This document shows, piece after piece, positions 49,897 to 59,902 of a stretch of DNA of 64,000 bases (the first letter of the stretch is position 1; every line of letters starts with the position of its first letter). The DNA is from Blastococcus fimeti. GTDB taxonomy: Bacteria; Actinomycetota; Actinomycetes; Mycobacteriales; Geodermatophilaceae. The position numbers were made by a program, and so were the translations under genes. The notes beneath the pieces were generated by a model. It had not been told where the DNA came from, did not search any database, and saw nothing but the letters and a program-made list of their open reading frames with translations. Location: assembly GCA_900102115.1 (NCBI GenBank), contig FNAW01000003.1, positions 310,001 to 374,000 on the forward strand. The letters run 5' to 3'.

Positions 49897-50912
49897 CCCT
49901 GCGCGCCCGCATGGGCGAGGAGCGCGGCGCCGTCGGCGTGATGGTCGCCCTCCTGCTCGTCCCCCTCCTGGGCTTCGCGGCCATCGCCGTCGACCTGACG
50001 GCGGTGCAGGCCGAGCGCACGCAGCTGCGCAACGGCACCGACGCCGCCGTCCTGGCCGTCGCCACCGACTGCGCCTGGAACCCGGCGACCTGCGGGGGTG
50101 ACCCCGGAGCGACGGCGCGCTCGCTGATCACCCGGAACGCCGGCCAGGTGGGCGCCACGCTCGGCACCCCTGTCGTCGACGTCGACCCCCGCGCCCCCGT
50201 GGGCCAGACGGTGTCCGTGACGGCCACGTCCGAGCAGAAGCACTGGTTCGCCCCCGTGCTGGGCCACGACGCCTCCACCGTCGCCGCCACCTCCACCGCG
50301 GCGTGGAGCGGCACGAGCCGGGCCACGGCGAAGCTGCCGCTGGCGATCGGCAGGTGCGAGTACGACAAGCACCGGTCCCGGCCCAGCGTCACGATGGAGG
50401 CCAGCAACTCCGGGTGCACGGGCGGAGGCCAGTCGAGCCTCCGCTTCGTCTGGCTGGCCACCGACCCTGGCTCGGTGTGTCGGACCACCGCCACGGTGGG
50501 CGCTCAGATCGCCCGGTCCGCCGGTGGCGCCACGAGCATGCCCGCCGCATGCGGGAGCCAAGGTCAGTACCTGCTCGACCTGGTCGGCACGACGATCCTG
50601 CTGCCGGTCGTCGACGACAGCCAGGGATCGGCCAGCAGCTACCGCGTGTACGGCTTCGCTGCCTTCCAGGTGTCCGGATACGACCTCGGCACCGGGAAGA
50701 GCTGGGCGCAGATGAGCTGGTTCGAAAGGCTCATCGCGATCATCGAGTTCCTCATCCGGCTCTTCACGGGTCAGGGCAACGGCAACGGCAACGAGCAGGG
50801 CCTCGTCGTCCAAGGCTCGTTCACCACCCACGTCCAGCTCTCGGACGCCCCCCTCCAGACATCGGCTCCCGACCTGGGTGCCCGGTCCGTCTTCCTCACG
50901 GAACAACGGTGA
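49884..50912 (+). CDS. TadG-like pilus assembly protein
   Basis: A 342-residue protein with an N-terminal EERGAVGVMVALLLVPLLGFAAIAVDL anchor (two motif halves, residues 12-38), then AERTQLRNGTDAAVLAVA, typical of TadG N-terminal (Flp pilus assembly) domains. The extracytoplasmic body has several cysteines, suggesting disulfides, and a Gly/Asn stretch GQGNGNGNEQG near 290. A von Willebrand A domain is not evident. It overlaps tadE and is probably surface-exposed in pilus anchoring. Confidence 0.82.
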   Translation: MRRLTLRARMGEERGAVGVMVALLLVPLLGFAAIAVDLTAVQAERTQLRNGTDAAVLAVATDCAWNPATCGGDPGATARSLITRNAGQVGATLGTPVVDVDPRAPVGQTVSVTATSEQKHWFAPVLGHDASTVAATSTAAWSGTSRATAKLPLAIGRCEYDKHRSRPSVTMEASNSGCTGGGQSSLRFVWLATDPGSVCRTTATVGAQIARSAGGATSMPAACGSQGQYLLDLVGTTILLPVVDDSQGSASSYRVYGFAAFQVSGYDLGTGKSWAQMSWFERLIAIIEFLIRLFTGQGNGNGNEQGLVVQGSFTTHVQLSDAPLQTSAPDLGARSVFLTEQR

Positions 50913-50917
50913 TTGCC

Positions 50918-51550
50918 ATGCAACGTCGAGTCCTGGCCGCGATCGCGGCCTTCGCCCTGGCCCTGGTCGGTGCGGTGCTGCTGCTCAGCTACGTCAGCGG
51001 CGCCGACGAGCGGGCGCGCGCCAGCGAGGAGACCGTCCAGGTCCTCGTCGCCCAGGCGCCTATCGCCGCCGGCACCCCCGCGAACCAGATCGTCGCCAAG
51101 GTCGACCTCGAGGACGTGCCGGCCAGGCTGGTCGCCGAGGACGCGATCACCGACCTCGCCGAGTTCGGCGACCGCCCCACCACGGGAGCCATGCTGCCGG
51201 GTGACCAGCTGAGCGCCGGCCGGTTCGCCGAGCGCACCGCCGTCAAGGAGCGCGACGGCGAGGAGGTCAGCCTGACCCTCGACGCCCAGCGCGCCGTGGG
51301 CGGCGCCCTCGCCGAGGGCGACCGTGTCGCGGTCTACCTCACCCGGACGACCGACGGGGTCAGCACGAGCACGCGCATCTACGACGACGTCGAGGTCACT
51401 CACGTCAGCGGCGTCGACGACAGCAGCGCGGTCTCCACCGGCGGCATCACCGTCACCCTCGCCCTCACCCCTGAGCAGGCCACCACCGTCGTCGCCGGCA
51501 TGCACGACGGCGCCGTGTGGCTCTCGCTCGTCACCAAGTCGGAGGTCTGA
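50918..51550 (+). CDS. cpaB: CpaB/RcpC-like pilus assembly protein (SAF domain)
   Basis: A 210-residue protein with one N-terminal membrane anchor (LAAIAAFALALVGAVLLLSY), then a SAF domain VLVAQAPIAAGTPANQIVAKV near residues 43-63, and a C-terminal RcpC/CpaB domain LTLDAQRAVGGALAEGDRVAV. The family links the pilus to the envelope. It lies in the Tad operon one base-pair step after the tadG-like gene. ATG 50918 and GTG 50909 are both possible starts. Confidence 0.85.
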   Translation: MQRRVLAAIAAFALALVGAVLLLSYVSGADERARASEETVQVLVAQAPIAAGTPANQIVAKVDLEDVPARLVAEDAITDLAEFGDRPTTGAMLPGDQLSAGRFAERTAVKERDGEEVSLTLDAQRAVGGALAEGDRVAVYLTRTTDGVSTSTRIYDDVEVTHVSGVDDSSAVSTGGITVTLALTPEQATTVVAGMHDGAVWLSLVTKSEV

Positions 51551-51551
51551 C

Positions 51552-52741
51552 ATGAGCCAGGTACTGATCATCGGCGCGGACACCGCGCTGGAGCAGCAGT
51601 TCGCCCGGGCCACCGACGGTGACCTGGTGCAGCTCACCGTCGAGCACCTCGACGTCCACGGCGGGCTGCTGGCCCGCATCGAGGAGGCCGGCTTCCCGAA
51701 CGTCGTCGTCCTCGGCCCGGACGTCGCCCTGGAGCGCGCCCTGGAGCTCGCCCAGGCCGTCGACCTGAGCCGCCCGGCGACCAGCGTCGTCATCGTCGCC
51801 GACGCCGACGCCGACCTCTGGGTCACCGCGATGCGTGCCGGCGTCCGGGACGTCCTCGCCCCCGATGCGGCGCTCCCCGACGTCACCGCCGTCCTGGAGC
51901 GCGCCGACGAGCGTGCCCAGACCCGGCTGCAGGCCACCCTGCAGGAGACGACGCGGGTGCCCGAGCACCGGCTGATCGTCGTCGCCTCGCCCAAGGGTGG
52001 GGTCGGCAAGACCACCGTCTCGACGAACCTCGCCGTCGGCCTCGCGCAGTCCGGGCTGGGCTCGACCGTGCTGGTCGACCTCGACATGCAGTTCGGCGAC
52101 GTCGCCAGCGCGCTGGCGCTCGTCCCGGACTACACGCTGCCCGACACAGTGCACGGCGCGGCCAGCACCGACCCGCTCGTGCTCAAGACGTTCCTCAGCC
52201 GGCACCCGAGCGGCCTGTACGTGGTGGCCGGCAGTGACTCGCCGGCCTCCGGCGACGCGGTCTCCGCCGAGCAGGTCGCCCGGCTGCTGGACACGCTGAG
52301 CCACGAGTTCCGTCACGTCATCGTGGACACCGCGCCCGGCCTGTCCGACCACACGCTCATCGCGCTCGAGCGCGCCACTGACCTGGTGCTCATGAGCAGC
52401 ATGGACGTCCCCGGCGTGCGCGGGCTGCGCAAGGAGCTCGACGTGCTCCGCGAGCTGAACCTGGTCCCCGAGCAGCTGCACCTGCTGCTCAACATGAGCG
52501 ACCCGGCGGGTGGGCTCTCGCTGGCCGACGTCGAGAAGGCCGTCGGTGCCCCGCTGGACGTCGTGCTGCCGCGAAACCCGGCGGTCACCCTGTCCACCAA
52601 CACCGGTGTCCCGCTGCTCCAGGAGAGCAACCGGGACCCGGTGAGCCGCGGGCTGCGCCAGCTGCTGTCCCGCTTCCTGCCCGCGACCGAGGAGCGCCAG
52701 ACCGGCCTGCTCGGCCGGCTGCCCTTCCGGGCCGGTTCGCG

Positions 52742-52745
<4 letters not shown>
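51552..52745 (+). CDS. cpaE: CpaE/TadZ-like ATPase of the MinD/ParA superfamily
   Basis: A 397-residue protein. Residues 1-125 form a receiver-like domain (VLIIGADTALEQQF, TSVVIVADADADLW) without a clear phosphorylation triad. Residues 135-390 are a deviant-Walker ParA/MinD ATPase: SPKGGVGKTTVSTNLA near 146 with the signature lysine, LVDLDMQFGDVASAL near 177 and IVDTAPGLSDHTL near 259. TadZ proteins place the Tad machine at the cell pole. Its stop overlaps cpaF as ATGA. Confidence 0.9.
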
Positions 52746-54225
<1,480 letters not shown>

Positions 54226-54226
<1 letters not shown>

Positions 54227-55164
54227 TGGACGCCGTCGTCCTCCTGGGCATGGTCGCGCTCGTCGCCGGGCTGACCCTGTCGGTCGGCCTGGTCGCCGGC
54301 GCCGGCCGGGCCCGCGTGCCGCTCGTGCGGCTGGACCCGAGTGCCGCACCCGCGGCGACCCGGCTGGCCGGGGCGCTGGACGACGCCACCGCGGTGGCCG
54401 ACCGGCTGCTCAAGCGCGTCGGCCGCCAGCACCTGCTGGAATCGGCGCTCGAGCGGGCCGGCATCACCCGCCGCCCGGCCGAGGTCGTCCTCCTCACCGC
54501 CATCGGCGGCCTGACCGCGCTGATGGTCGGCGCCGTGCTCGGCGGCCCGGTGCTCGCCGTGCTGTTCGCGCTGCTGGCGCCGCTGGTCGCGAAGGTCGTC
54601 GTCGGCCGCTACCGCAGCCGCCGGCAGGCCGCCTTCATCGACCAGCTCGACGACACCCTGCACCTCATGGCCAGCAGCCTGCGGGCCGGCCACAGCGTGC
54701 TGCGCGCGGTCGACGCGGTCTCCCGGGATGCCCAGTCGCCGACGGCGGAGGAGTTCGCCCGCGTGGTCAACGAGACCCGCGTCGGGCGCGACGTCAACGT
54801 CGCCCTCGAGGAGGTCGCGGAGCGCACCGGCAGCGAGGACTTCGCCTGGGTCGTCCAGGCGATCGCCATCCACCGCGAGGTCGGCGGCAACCTGGCCGAG
54901 GTGCTGGACCGGGTGAGCACCACCATCCGCGAGCGCAACCAGATCCGCCGGCACGCCGAGGCGCTGTCCGCCGAGGGCCGGCTCTCCGGGATCGTGCTCA
55001 TGGCCATGCCGTTCCTGCTCTTCCTCCTGCTCAGCCTGGTCTCGCCGGACTACACGGCGGTGCTGACCGGCACGGGCTCGGGCCGGCTGCTGCTGCTCGC
55101 GGCCGCCGGCCTGCTGACCATCGGCGCCCTCTGGCTCCGCTCGACGGTGAAGGTGAAGTTCTGA
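54226..55164 (+). CDS. tadB: TadB inner-membrane platform protein
   Basis: A 312-residue type II secretion F-domain protein. Membrane segments lie near residues 3-22, 88-125 and at the C-terminus (LMAMPFLLFLLLSLVSPDY and LLLAAAGLLTIGALWL). The T2SF core RQAAFIDQLDDTLHLMASSLRAG near 130-150 and AIAIHREVGGNLAEVLDRVS near 210-230 is intact. With TadC it forms the membrane platform driven by CpaF. It is coupled to both neighbours by TGATG. Confidence 0.93.
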
Positions 55165-56048
55165 TGTCCGCCTCCGTGCTCCTCGGCGTGCTGCTGGTGG
55201 TCGCCCCCACCGGCTACCTGGTGACCGTCGCCTTCGGCACCTCCGGCCGGACGCTGGCCATCGCGCGCCGCAACCTGAGCCGGGGCCTCGGCGCCCGGGT
55301 CCTCGAGGTCGGCTCGCTGGAGTCCCGCGGCACGGGTCTGGACGCGCTGCTGCGCGTGCTCACCCCGGACCGCGCGGCGACGCACATGCGCCGGCTCATC
55401 GAGCTCGCCGGGTTCGCCGGCGGCCGCAGCATGAGCCGGGCACTGTGGGCCAAGCTGATCGCCGGCGCGACCGGTGCGGTCGTCGGCCTGCTGGTCCTCC
55501 TGGCCGCCCCGGGCTTTTTCTCGCTCGTGGCGCTGGCCGGGCTCGCCGTCGGCGGGTACTTCGTGCCCGACGCGGTCGTCTGGGGCCGCGGCAAGGAGCG
55601 CCAGGAGGCGATCCGCAACGAGCTGCCCGACACCCTCGACCAGATGACCATCGCCGTCGAAGCGGGCCTCGGTTTCGACGCCGCCCTGACCCGTGCCGCC
55701 GCCAACGGCAAGGGCCCGCTGGCCGAGGAGCTCAGCCGCACCCTGCACGACGTGACCGTCGGCCGACCGCGCCGCGAGGCCTACAACGCCCTCGCCCGCC
55801 GCACCGACGTGGAGGACCTGCGGCGCTTCGTCGGCGCGGTCAACCAGGCGGACTCCTACGGCATCGCCATCGCCGACGTGCTCCGCGCGCAGGCCGAGGA
55901 CCTCCGGGACAAGCGCAAGCAGCGGGCCGAGAAGAAGGCGATGGAGATCCCCGTCAAGGTGGTCTTCCCGCTGATGGTCTGCATCCTGCCGGCGCTGATG
56001 ATCGTCGTCGTCGGTCCCGCCGTCATGGACCTGATGCGCGTGCTGTGA
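55164..56048 (+). CDS. tadC: TadC inner-membrane platform protein
   Basis: A 294-residue paralogue of TadB. The T2SF domain contains RNELPDTLDQMTIAVEAGLG near residues 152-171 and FVGAVNQADSYGIAIADVLR near 221-240. The C-terminal helix follows KKAMEIPVKVVFPLMVCILP. It is the last gene of the Tad operon and is followed by terminator hairpins. TGATG coupling to tadB fixes the start at 55164. Confidence 0.93.
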   Translation: MSASVLLGVLLVVAPTGYLVTVAFGTSGRTLAIARRNLSRGLGARVLEVGSLESRGTGLDALLRVLTPDRAATHMRRLIELAGFAGGRSMSRALWAKLIAGATGAVVGLLVLLAAPGFFSLVALAGLAVGGYFVPDAVVWGRGKERQEAIRNELPDTLDQMTIAVEAGLGFDAALTRAAANGKGPLAEELSRTLHDVTVGRPRREAYNALARRTDVEDLRRFVGAVNQADSYGIAIADVLRAQAEDLRDKRKQRAEKKAMEIPVKVVFPLMVCILPALMIVVVGPAVMDLMRVL

Positions 56049-56052
56049 CACC

Positions 56053-56153
56053 GTCGTCCTCCGGACGACAACGCGGCCAGGAGCCGTTCCCGGCCTGAGC
56101 TGAGCGGCTCCGTCGTCCCTGCGCGGACCCCTCCGGGGCCCACTCGGGACGAC
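56053..56153. terminator. Terminator hairpins at the end of the Tad operon
   Basis: GTCGTCC-TCC-GGACGAC (56053-56069) begins five bases after the tadC stop. A second stem, GTCGTCCC (56112-56119) with GGGACGAC (56146-56153), encloses a CCCC-TCC-GGGG hairpin. The next gene is convergent, so both strands would be served. The repeated GTCGTCC word in both hairpins is notable. Confidence 0.65.
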
Positions 56154-56166
56154 AGAACCGGCTTGC

Positions 56167-56499
56167 TCAGCGTGGTTGGGCCGGGTTGGTCGGGTCGCCG
56201 TGCGACGGCGGGTTGACCGGCGGACCGGAGGTGGCCTCGGACGCCTTCGAGCCGCCCTCGGCGGGGGCCGGTGCGTCCGCGCCGACGGCGGCCGGGTCGC
56301 CGCCCGAGGGCTGGGCCCCGTTCTTCAGGCTGGTCAGCCGGCTTTCCATCACGCGCACGACCTGGAAGCGGTTGGCGTGGGCCTTTTCGTAGTCCAGCAG
56401 CGTCGTGAGGTCCTCGGCGTCCAGGGTGCGGATGCGGGAGGTCAGCGAGCCCACGGGCAGGTGGTCGAAGTCCTTCAGCGGCAGATCGCGCTCGGGCAC
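56167..56499 (-). CDS. Small actinobacterial protein with DUF8129-like helical domain
   Basis: A 110-residue protein. Residues 3-55 (LPLKDFDHLPVGSLTSRIRT then LDAEDLTTLLDYEKAHANRF and VVRVMESRLTSL) match the short helical D(Y/F)DxLxxxxxxxRLxxL...LxxYExxHxxR pattern found in many actinobacterial small or lipid-droplet-associated proteins. The rest is a Pro/Ala/Gly/Ser-rich disordered tail. GTG 56499 has GAGAGGA upstream. It is divergent from a two-gene unit with a DUF2795 protein. Confidence 0.72.
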   Translation of the reverse strand: MPERDLPLKDFDHLPVGSLTSRIRTLDAEDLTTLLDYEKAHANRFQVVRVMESRLTSLKNGAQPSGGDPAAVGADAPAPAEGGSKASEATSGPPVNPPSHGDPTNPAQPR

Positions 56500-56646
56500 G
56501 TCTCGTCCTCTCGGTGGGTTCTCGTTCCGGGTCGGGGAGCGGCTACCCCCGGGCCCAGGATCCGACACGGGTGTGAGGCAGCGGTCGGTGGGTAGGCGGC
56601 GACGACGACGCGTCCCCGACGCAGCCGCACCGGAGAAGGAGTTCCC

Positions 56647-56907
56647 GTGACCGACCCGCACCAGCCCGCCACCTCGCCCGGCACCGACGAGGGCGACATC
56701 GAGCGCCGTTCGGCGCTCGCCGAGCACCTGGGCAAGGAGGTGTGGCCGGCCGACCGCGAGCAGTTGATCGCCAAGGCCCAGGAGGACTCGGCCGTCCCCG
56801 ACCGCGTCCTCGCCGACCTGCGCCGCCTGCCGGAGGGCCAGCAGTTCGAGAACATGCAGGACGTCGCCCGCGCGCTCGGCATCGGCACCGAGCAGCAGCG
56901 CTTCTGA
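56647..56907 (+). CDS. DUF2795 domain protein
   Basis: An 86-residue acidic protein. The DUF2795-type segment includes LAEHLGKEVWPADREQLIAK and VLADLRRLPEGQQFENMQDVARALG, with the WPADREQL(I/L)xxA and L..LP.....n..dV...LG pattern. The function is unknown; members are small helical proteins common in actinobacteria. GTG 56647 follows GGAGAAGGAG. It is coupled by TGATG to the next gene. Confidence 0.82.
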   Translation: MTDPHQPATSPGTDEGDIERRSALAEHLGKEVWPADREQLIAKAQEDSAVPDRVLADLRRLPEGQQFENMQDVARALGIGTEQQRF

Positions 56908-57137
56908 TGACGACGCAGAAGGAGCCGAGCGCCGAGGCCCTCGACAACGTCACCGAGGGCAACATCGCCAGCCGGGCCGAGCTCCTTCCCGAGGAGGCGG
57001 CGCTCAAGGGCAGCGGCATGGAGCAGGTGGCCGCGGAGATCATCCTCGCCGAGTCCGAGGAGCGGACGGTCAACACCGACCCCGACGACGCCCAGGGCGG
57101 GCACCGGCAGTCGGCGGAGACCGCCGACCAGCCCTGA
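56907..57137 (+). CDS. Small acidic hypothetical protein
   Basis: A 76-residue acidic, probably disordered or helical protein, MTTQKEPSAEALDNVTEG at its N-terminus and GMEQVAAEIILAESEERTV in the middle. It overlaps the DUF2795 gene by one base (TGATG) and so is co-translated. I do not recognise a family; coupling suggests a partner of the DUF2795 protein. Confidence 0.62.
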   Translation: MTTQKEPSAEALDNVTEGNIASRAELLPEEAALKGSGMEQVAAEIILAESEERTVNTDPDDAQGGHRQSAETADQP

Positions 57138-57160
57138 CCTCCCGGCAGCCGGTTCCGCCC

Positions 57161-58057
57161 GTGCCGTTCTTCGACGGGTTCGAGGAGTCGCGGGTCGACG
57201 TCGGCGACGGCGTCGTCCTGCGGCTCCGGGCCGGTGGCACCGGTCCACCGGTCGTGCTGCTGCACGGGCACCCGCGCACGCACACCACCTGGCACCGGGT
57301 CGCACCCCTGCTGGTCGCGGCGGGCCACACCGTCGTCTGTCCCGACCTGCGCGGCTACGGGCAGTCCTCGAAGCCCGCGACCACGCCGGACCACGCGCCC
57401 TACTCGAAGCGGGCGATGGCCGGCGACGTCGTCGCGCTGATGCGCGCGCTCGGGCACGAGCGGTTCGCCGTCGTCGGCCACGACCGGGGCAGCTATGTCG
57501 CCCTGCGGACGGCGCTGGACCACCCTGAGGCCGTCACCTCCCTCGCCGTGCTCGACTGCATCCCGATCGTCGAGCACCTCGACCGCGCCGACGCCCGGTT
57601 CGCCACCGCGTGGTGGCACTGGTTCTTCTTCGCCCAGCCCGGGAAGCCGGAGCGGGCGATCTCCGCCGACCCCGAGGCCTGGTACGGATCCCTCGCGCCG
57701 GGACGGGCGCAGGCCATGGGGGAGGAGAACCACGCCGACCACCTGGCCGCGATCCGCGACCCGGCCACCGTGCACGCGATGCTCGAGGACTACCGCGCCG
57801 GCCTGGGCGTCGACCGCGCCGCCGAGGAGGCCGACCGGGCGGCCGGGCGCCGGGTCGGCTGTCCCACTCTGGTGCTGTGGTCGGCCCGGGACGACCTCGG
57901 GGAACTGCACGGCGACCCGCTGCAGATCTGGGCGGACTGGACCACCGACCTGCGCGGGGGAGGACCGATCGACAGCGGCCACCACGTGGCCGAGGAGGCG
58001 CCGGACGCGCTGGCGGCGGCGCTGGTCCCGTTCCTGGCCGACCAGCGGCGGATGTGA
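57161..58057 (+). CDS. Alpha/beta hydrolase with Asp nucleophile (haloacetate dehalogenase-like)
   Basis: A 298-residue hydrolase. HGHPRTHTTWHRVAPLL near residue 36 is the oxyanion loop. The nucleophile elbow is VGHDRGSYVALR near 108-118, with Asp in place of Ser and an adjacent Arg as in fluoroacetate dehalogenases. WSARDDLGELHG near 246 and DSGHHVAEEAPD near 273 supply the acid and catalytic His. WWHWFFFAQPGKPERA in the cap resembles the WHWF segment of FAc dehalogenases. Activity on halogenated acids or on epoxides is possible. It follows the small acidic gene by 23 bases. Confidence 0.82.
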   Translation: MPFFDGFEESRVDVGDGVVLRLRAGGTGPPVVLLHGHPRTHTTWHRVAPLLVAAGHTVVCPDLRGYGQSSKPATTPDHAPYSKRAMAGDVVALMRALGHERFAVVGHDRGSYVALRTALDHPEAVTSLAVLDCIPIVEHLDRADARFATAWWHWFFFAQPGKPERAISADPEAWYGSLAPGRAQAMGEENHADHLAAIRDPATVHAMLEDYRAGLGVDRAAEEADRAAGRRVGCPTLVLWSARDDLGELHGDPLQIWADWTTDLRGGGPIDSGHHVAEEAPDALAAALVPFLADQRRM

Positions 58058-58111
58058 TCTTGGGGGACCTCCCGGGTAGGGGCCGGGACAGCACCCCGAG
58101 GAGGAGAGGTC

Positions 58112-58552
58112 ATGCCGAAGACCACCAAGAAGGGCGACGCCAAGAAGTCGGAGCTGCCCAGCACGCTCCTGCGCTCGCCGAAGAAGGCGCAGCGCACGTT
58201 CGCGAAGGCGCACGACTCTGCCGCCGACGAGTACGGCGACGAGCGCCGCGCCAACCAGGTCGCGTGGGCGGCGGTGAAGCACTCGTTCGAGAAGGTGGGC
58301 GACCGCTGGGCGCCCAAGGAGGGCGGCAAGAAGGGGCCCTCCGACGCGCAGGCCACGGGTGGCCGCGGAACCAACCGGGAGACCAAGGGTGGCGTCGACG
58401 CGAACGCCACCAAGGAGCACCTGAAGAAGATCGCGAAGAAGCTCGACATCTCCGGGCGCTCGACGATGAAGAAGAAGGAACTGGTCGACGCGATCCAGAA
58501 GGCGAGCACGAAGAAGACCGCGGACGCCCGCAAGAAGAGCGCGAAGAAGTAG
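58112..58552 (+). CDS. ChaB-family protein with Rho N-like C-terminal domain
   Basis: A 146-residue very basic protein. Residues 13-70 are ChaB: LPSTLLRSPKKAQRTFAKAH then DEYGDERRANQVAWAAVKHSF. The C-terminal part (TKEHLKKIAKKLDISGRSTM and KKKELVDAIQKAS) resembles the SAP/Rho-N fold that binds nucleic acid. The tail KKTADARKKSAKK is histone-like. ChaB is annotated as a cation transport regulator, but the actinobacterial form looks DNA-binding. ATG 58112 follows GAGGAGAGG. Confidence 0.83.
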   Translation: MPKTTKKGDAKKSELPSTLLRSPKKAQRTFAKAHDSAADEYGDERRANQVAWAAVKHSFEKVGDRWAPKEGGKKGPSDAQATGGRGTNRETKGGVDANATKEHLKKIAKKLDISGRSTMKKKELVDAIQKASTKKTADARKKSAKK

Positions 58553-58579
58553 CGCCGCTCCGGCCGGCTGCCGGGAGCG

Positions 58580-59872
58580 TCAGCCGGCCGGGACCAGCGC
58601 CAGCTCGGTCTGCCTCTGCCCGAGGTACTCGACGCCGGCCGAGGTGAGCGAGACGCCCTGCTCGAGCCCCAGGCGCACGCACTGCCCGTCCCACTCGGGC
58701 ACCGGCCGGCGCACCGCCAGCTCGAGGGCGTAGGCGGTGTCCAGGTGCACCGGGTAGCCGCCGGCACCCGGCACGCCGGCCTGCTCGTCCCACTGGCCGA
58801 TCGCCGGCCCGGCGCCGTGGCCGTGCACGCCGATGGGGTGGGAGTAGACGTCGGCGTCGATGCCGGCCGCCGCGGCGGCGGCGCGCGCGGCCGCGAGGAC
58901 CTCGTTGCCGGTGCGCCCCGGGCGCAGCTCGGCGACGGTGAGGTCCTGCATCCGGTTGCCCACGGCGAGCAGCTCGCGGAGCCCGGCGGGCGCGGCGGTC
59001 TCGCCCGGCCGCAGCACGTAGGCGCTCCGCTGGGTGTCGGTGCGCAGCCCGAGGCTGCTCAGGCCGACGTCGCAGTGCACCAGGTCGCCCGGCTCGATCA
59101 CGGCGTCGAACGGGACACCCGGCAGCAGTGCGCCACCCTGGTCGACCAGCGGGACGCCCGCGCGCTGGAGGGCGACCGACGGCTGGAACCACGGCTCCAC
59201 CCCGAGGTCGTGCAGCCGCTGTCGCAGCCACCAGGCGACGTCGATCGCCGTCGAGGTCCCCGGTGCGACCGCGGTGCTGAAGGCCTCCGCGACGACGTCG
59301 GCGGTCAGCTCGTTGAGGGCGTGCAGCGCGGCGATCTCCTCCGGCAGACGGGTCTCCAGCCAGGAGACCGCCAGCGGCTCGGCCGGCACCAGGCGATCGG
59401 CGTAGGGCCCCAGCGCGTCGACGAGCTGCTGGTGCTCGCTGTGCGAGAGGCCGTCGGCGAGGGCGAAGTCGGCCGAGACGTCGATGCCGATGCGCGCCGG
59501 GTCGGCCTGCTCGACGAAGCGGCGGACGACGTCCCACTCGCCGTCCGCCGGACCGTCGCCGTCCTCGGCCGGCAGGAACTGCCCGACGGGATAGCGCGAG
59601 ACGGCGACCGGGGTGACGCCGTCGTCGCTCCGGTGCAGGAGCAGGACCGTGCGCCGTCGCGCCGACAGCCAGGCCGCCGGCAGGAGGGTCGCCAGCACCG
59701 GGTCCTCGTTGTACTCGCGGCCCGCGACGATCCACAGGTCGATGCCGGCGCGGTCCATCAGCACGGGCAGCAGGTCCAGCAGCCGCTCGGTCAGCCAGCG
59801 GTCGCGGACGTCGGCCTGCTCGCGGAGCGGAAGGGGGACCGTCCGCGTCGGGTCAGGCGCGAGGAGCGACAT
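58580..59872 (-). CDS. M24-family aminopeptidase (Xaa-Pro peptidase-like)
   Basis: A 430-residue metallopeptidase. The N-terminal creatinase-like domain covers residues 20-165. The pita-bread domain follows, with metal ligands in VHCDVGLSSLG, LRTDTQRSAYVL, HGHGAGPAIG, and AYALELAV. The final Glu is probably in RLGLEQGVSLTSAGVEYL. The family cleaves an N-terminal residue before proline or acts on creatine-like substrates. The ligand set is in order and probably active. The ATG at 59872 follows AGGGGGC. Confidence 0.85.
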   Translation of the reverse strand: MSLLAPDPTRTVPLPLREQADVRDRWLTERLLDLLPVLMDRAGIDLWIVAGREYNEDPVLATLLPAAWLSARRRTVLLLHRSDDGVTPVAVSRYPVGQFLPAEDGDGPADGEWDVVRRFVEQADPARIGIDVSADFALADGLSHSEHQQLVDALGPYADRLVPAEPLAVSWLETRLPEEIAALHALNELTADVVAEAFSTAVAPGTSTAIDVAWWLRQRLHDLGVEPWFQPSVALQRAGVPLVDQGGALLPGVPFDAVIEPGDLVHCDVGLSSLGLRTDTQRSAYVLRPGETAAPAGLRELLAVGNRMQDLTVAELRPGRTGNEVLAAARAAAAAAGIDADVYSHPIGVHGHGAGPAIGQWDEQAGVPGAGGYPVHLDTAYALELAVRRPVPEWDGQCVRLGLEQGVSLTSAGVEYLGQRQTELALVPAG

Positions 59873-59902
59873 GCCCCCTAGCGAAACAGAAGTTCGCGGA
59901 AG

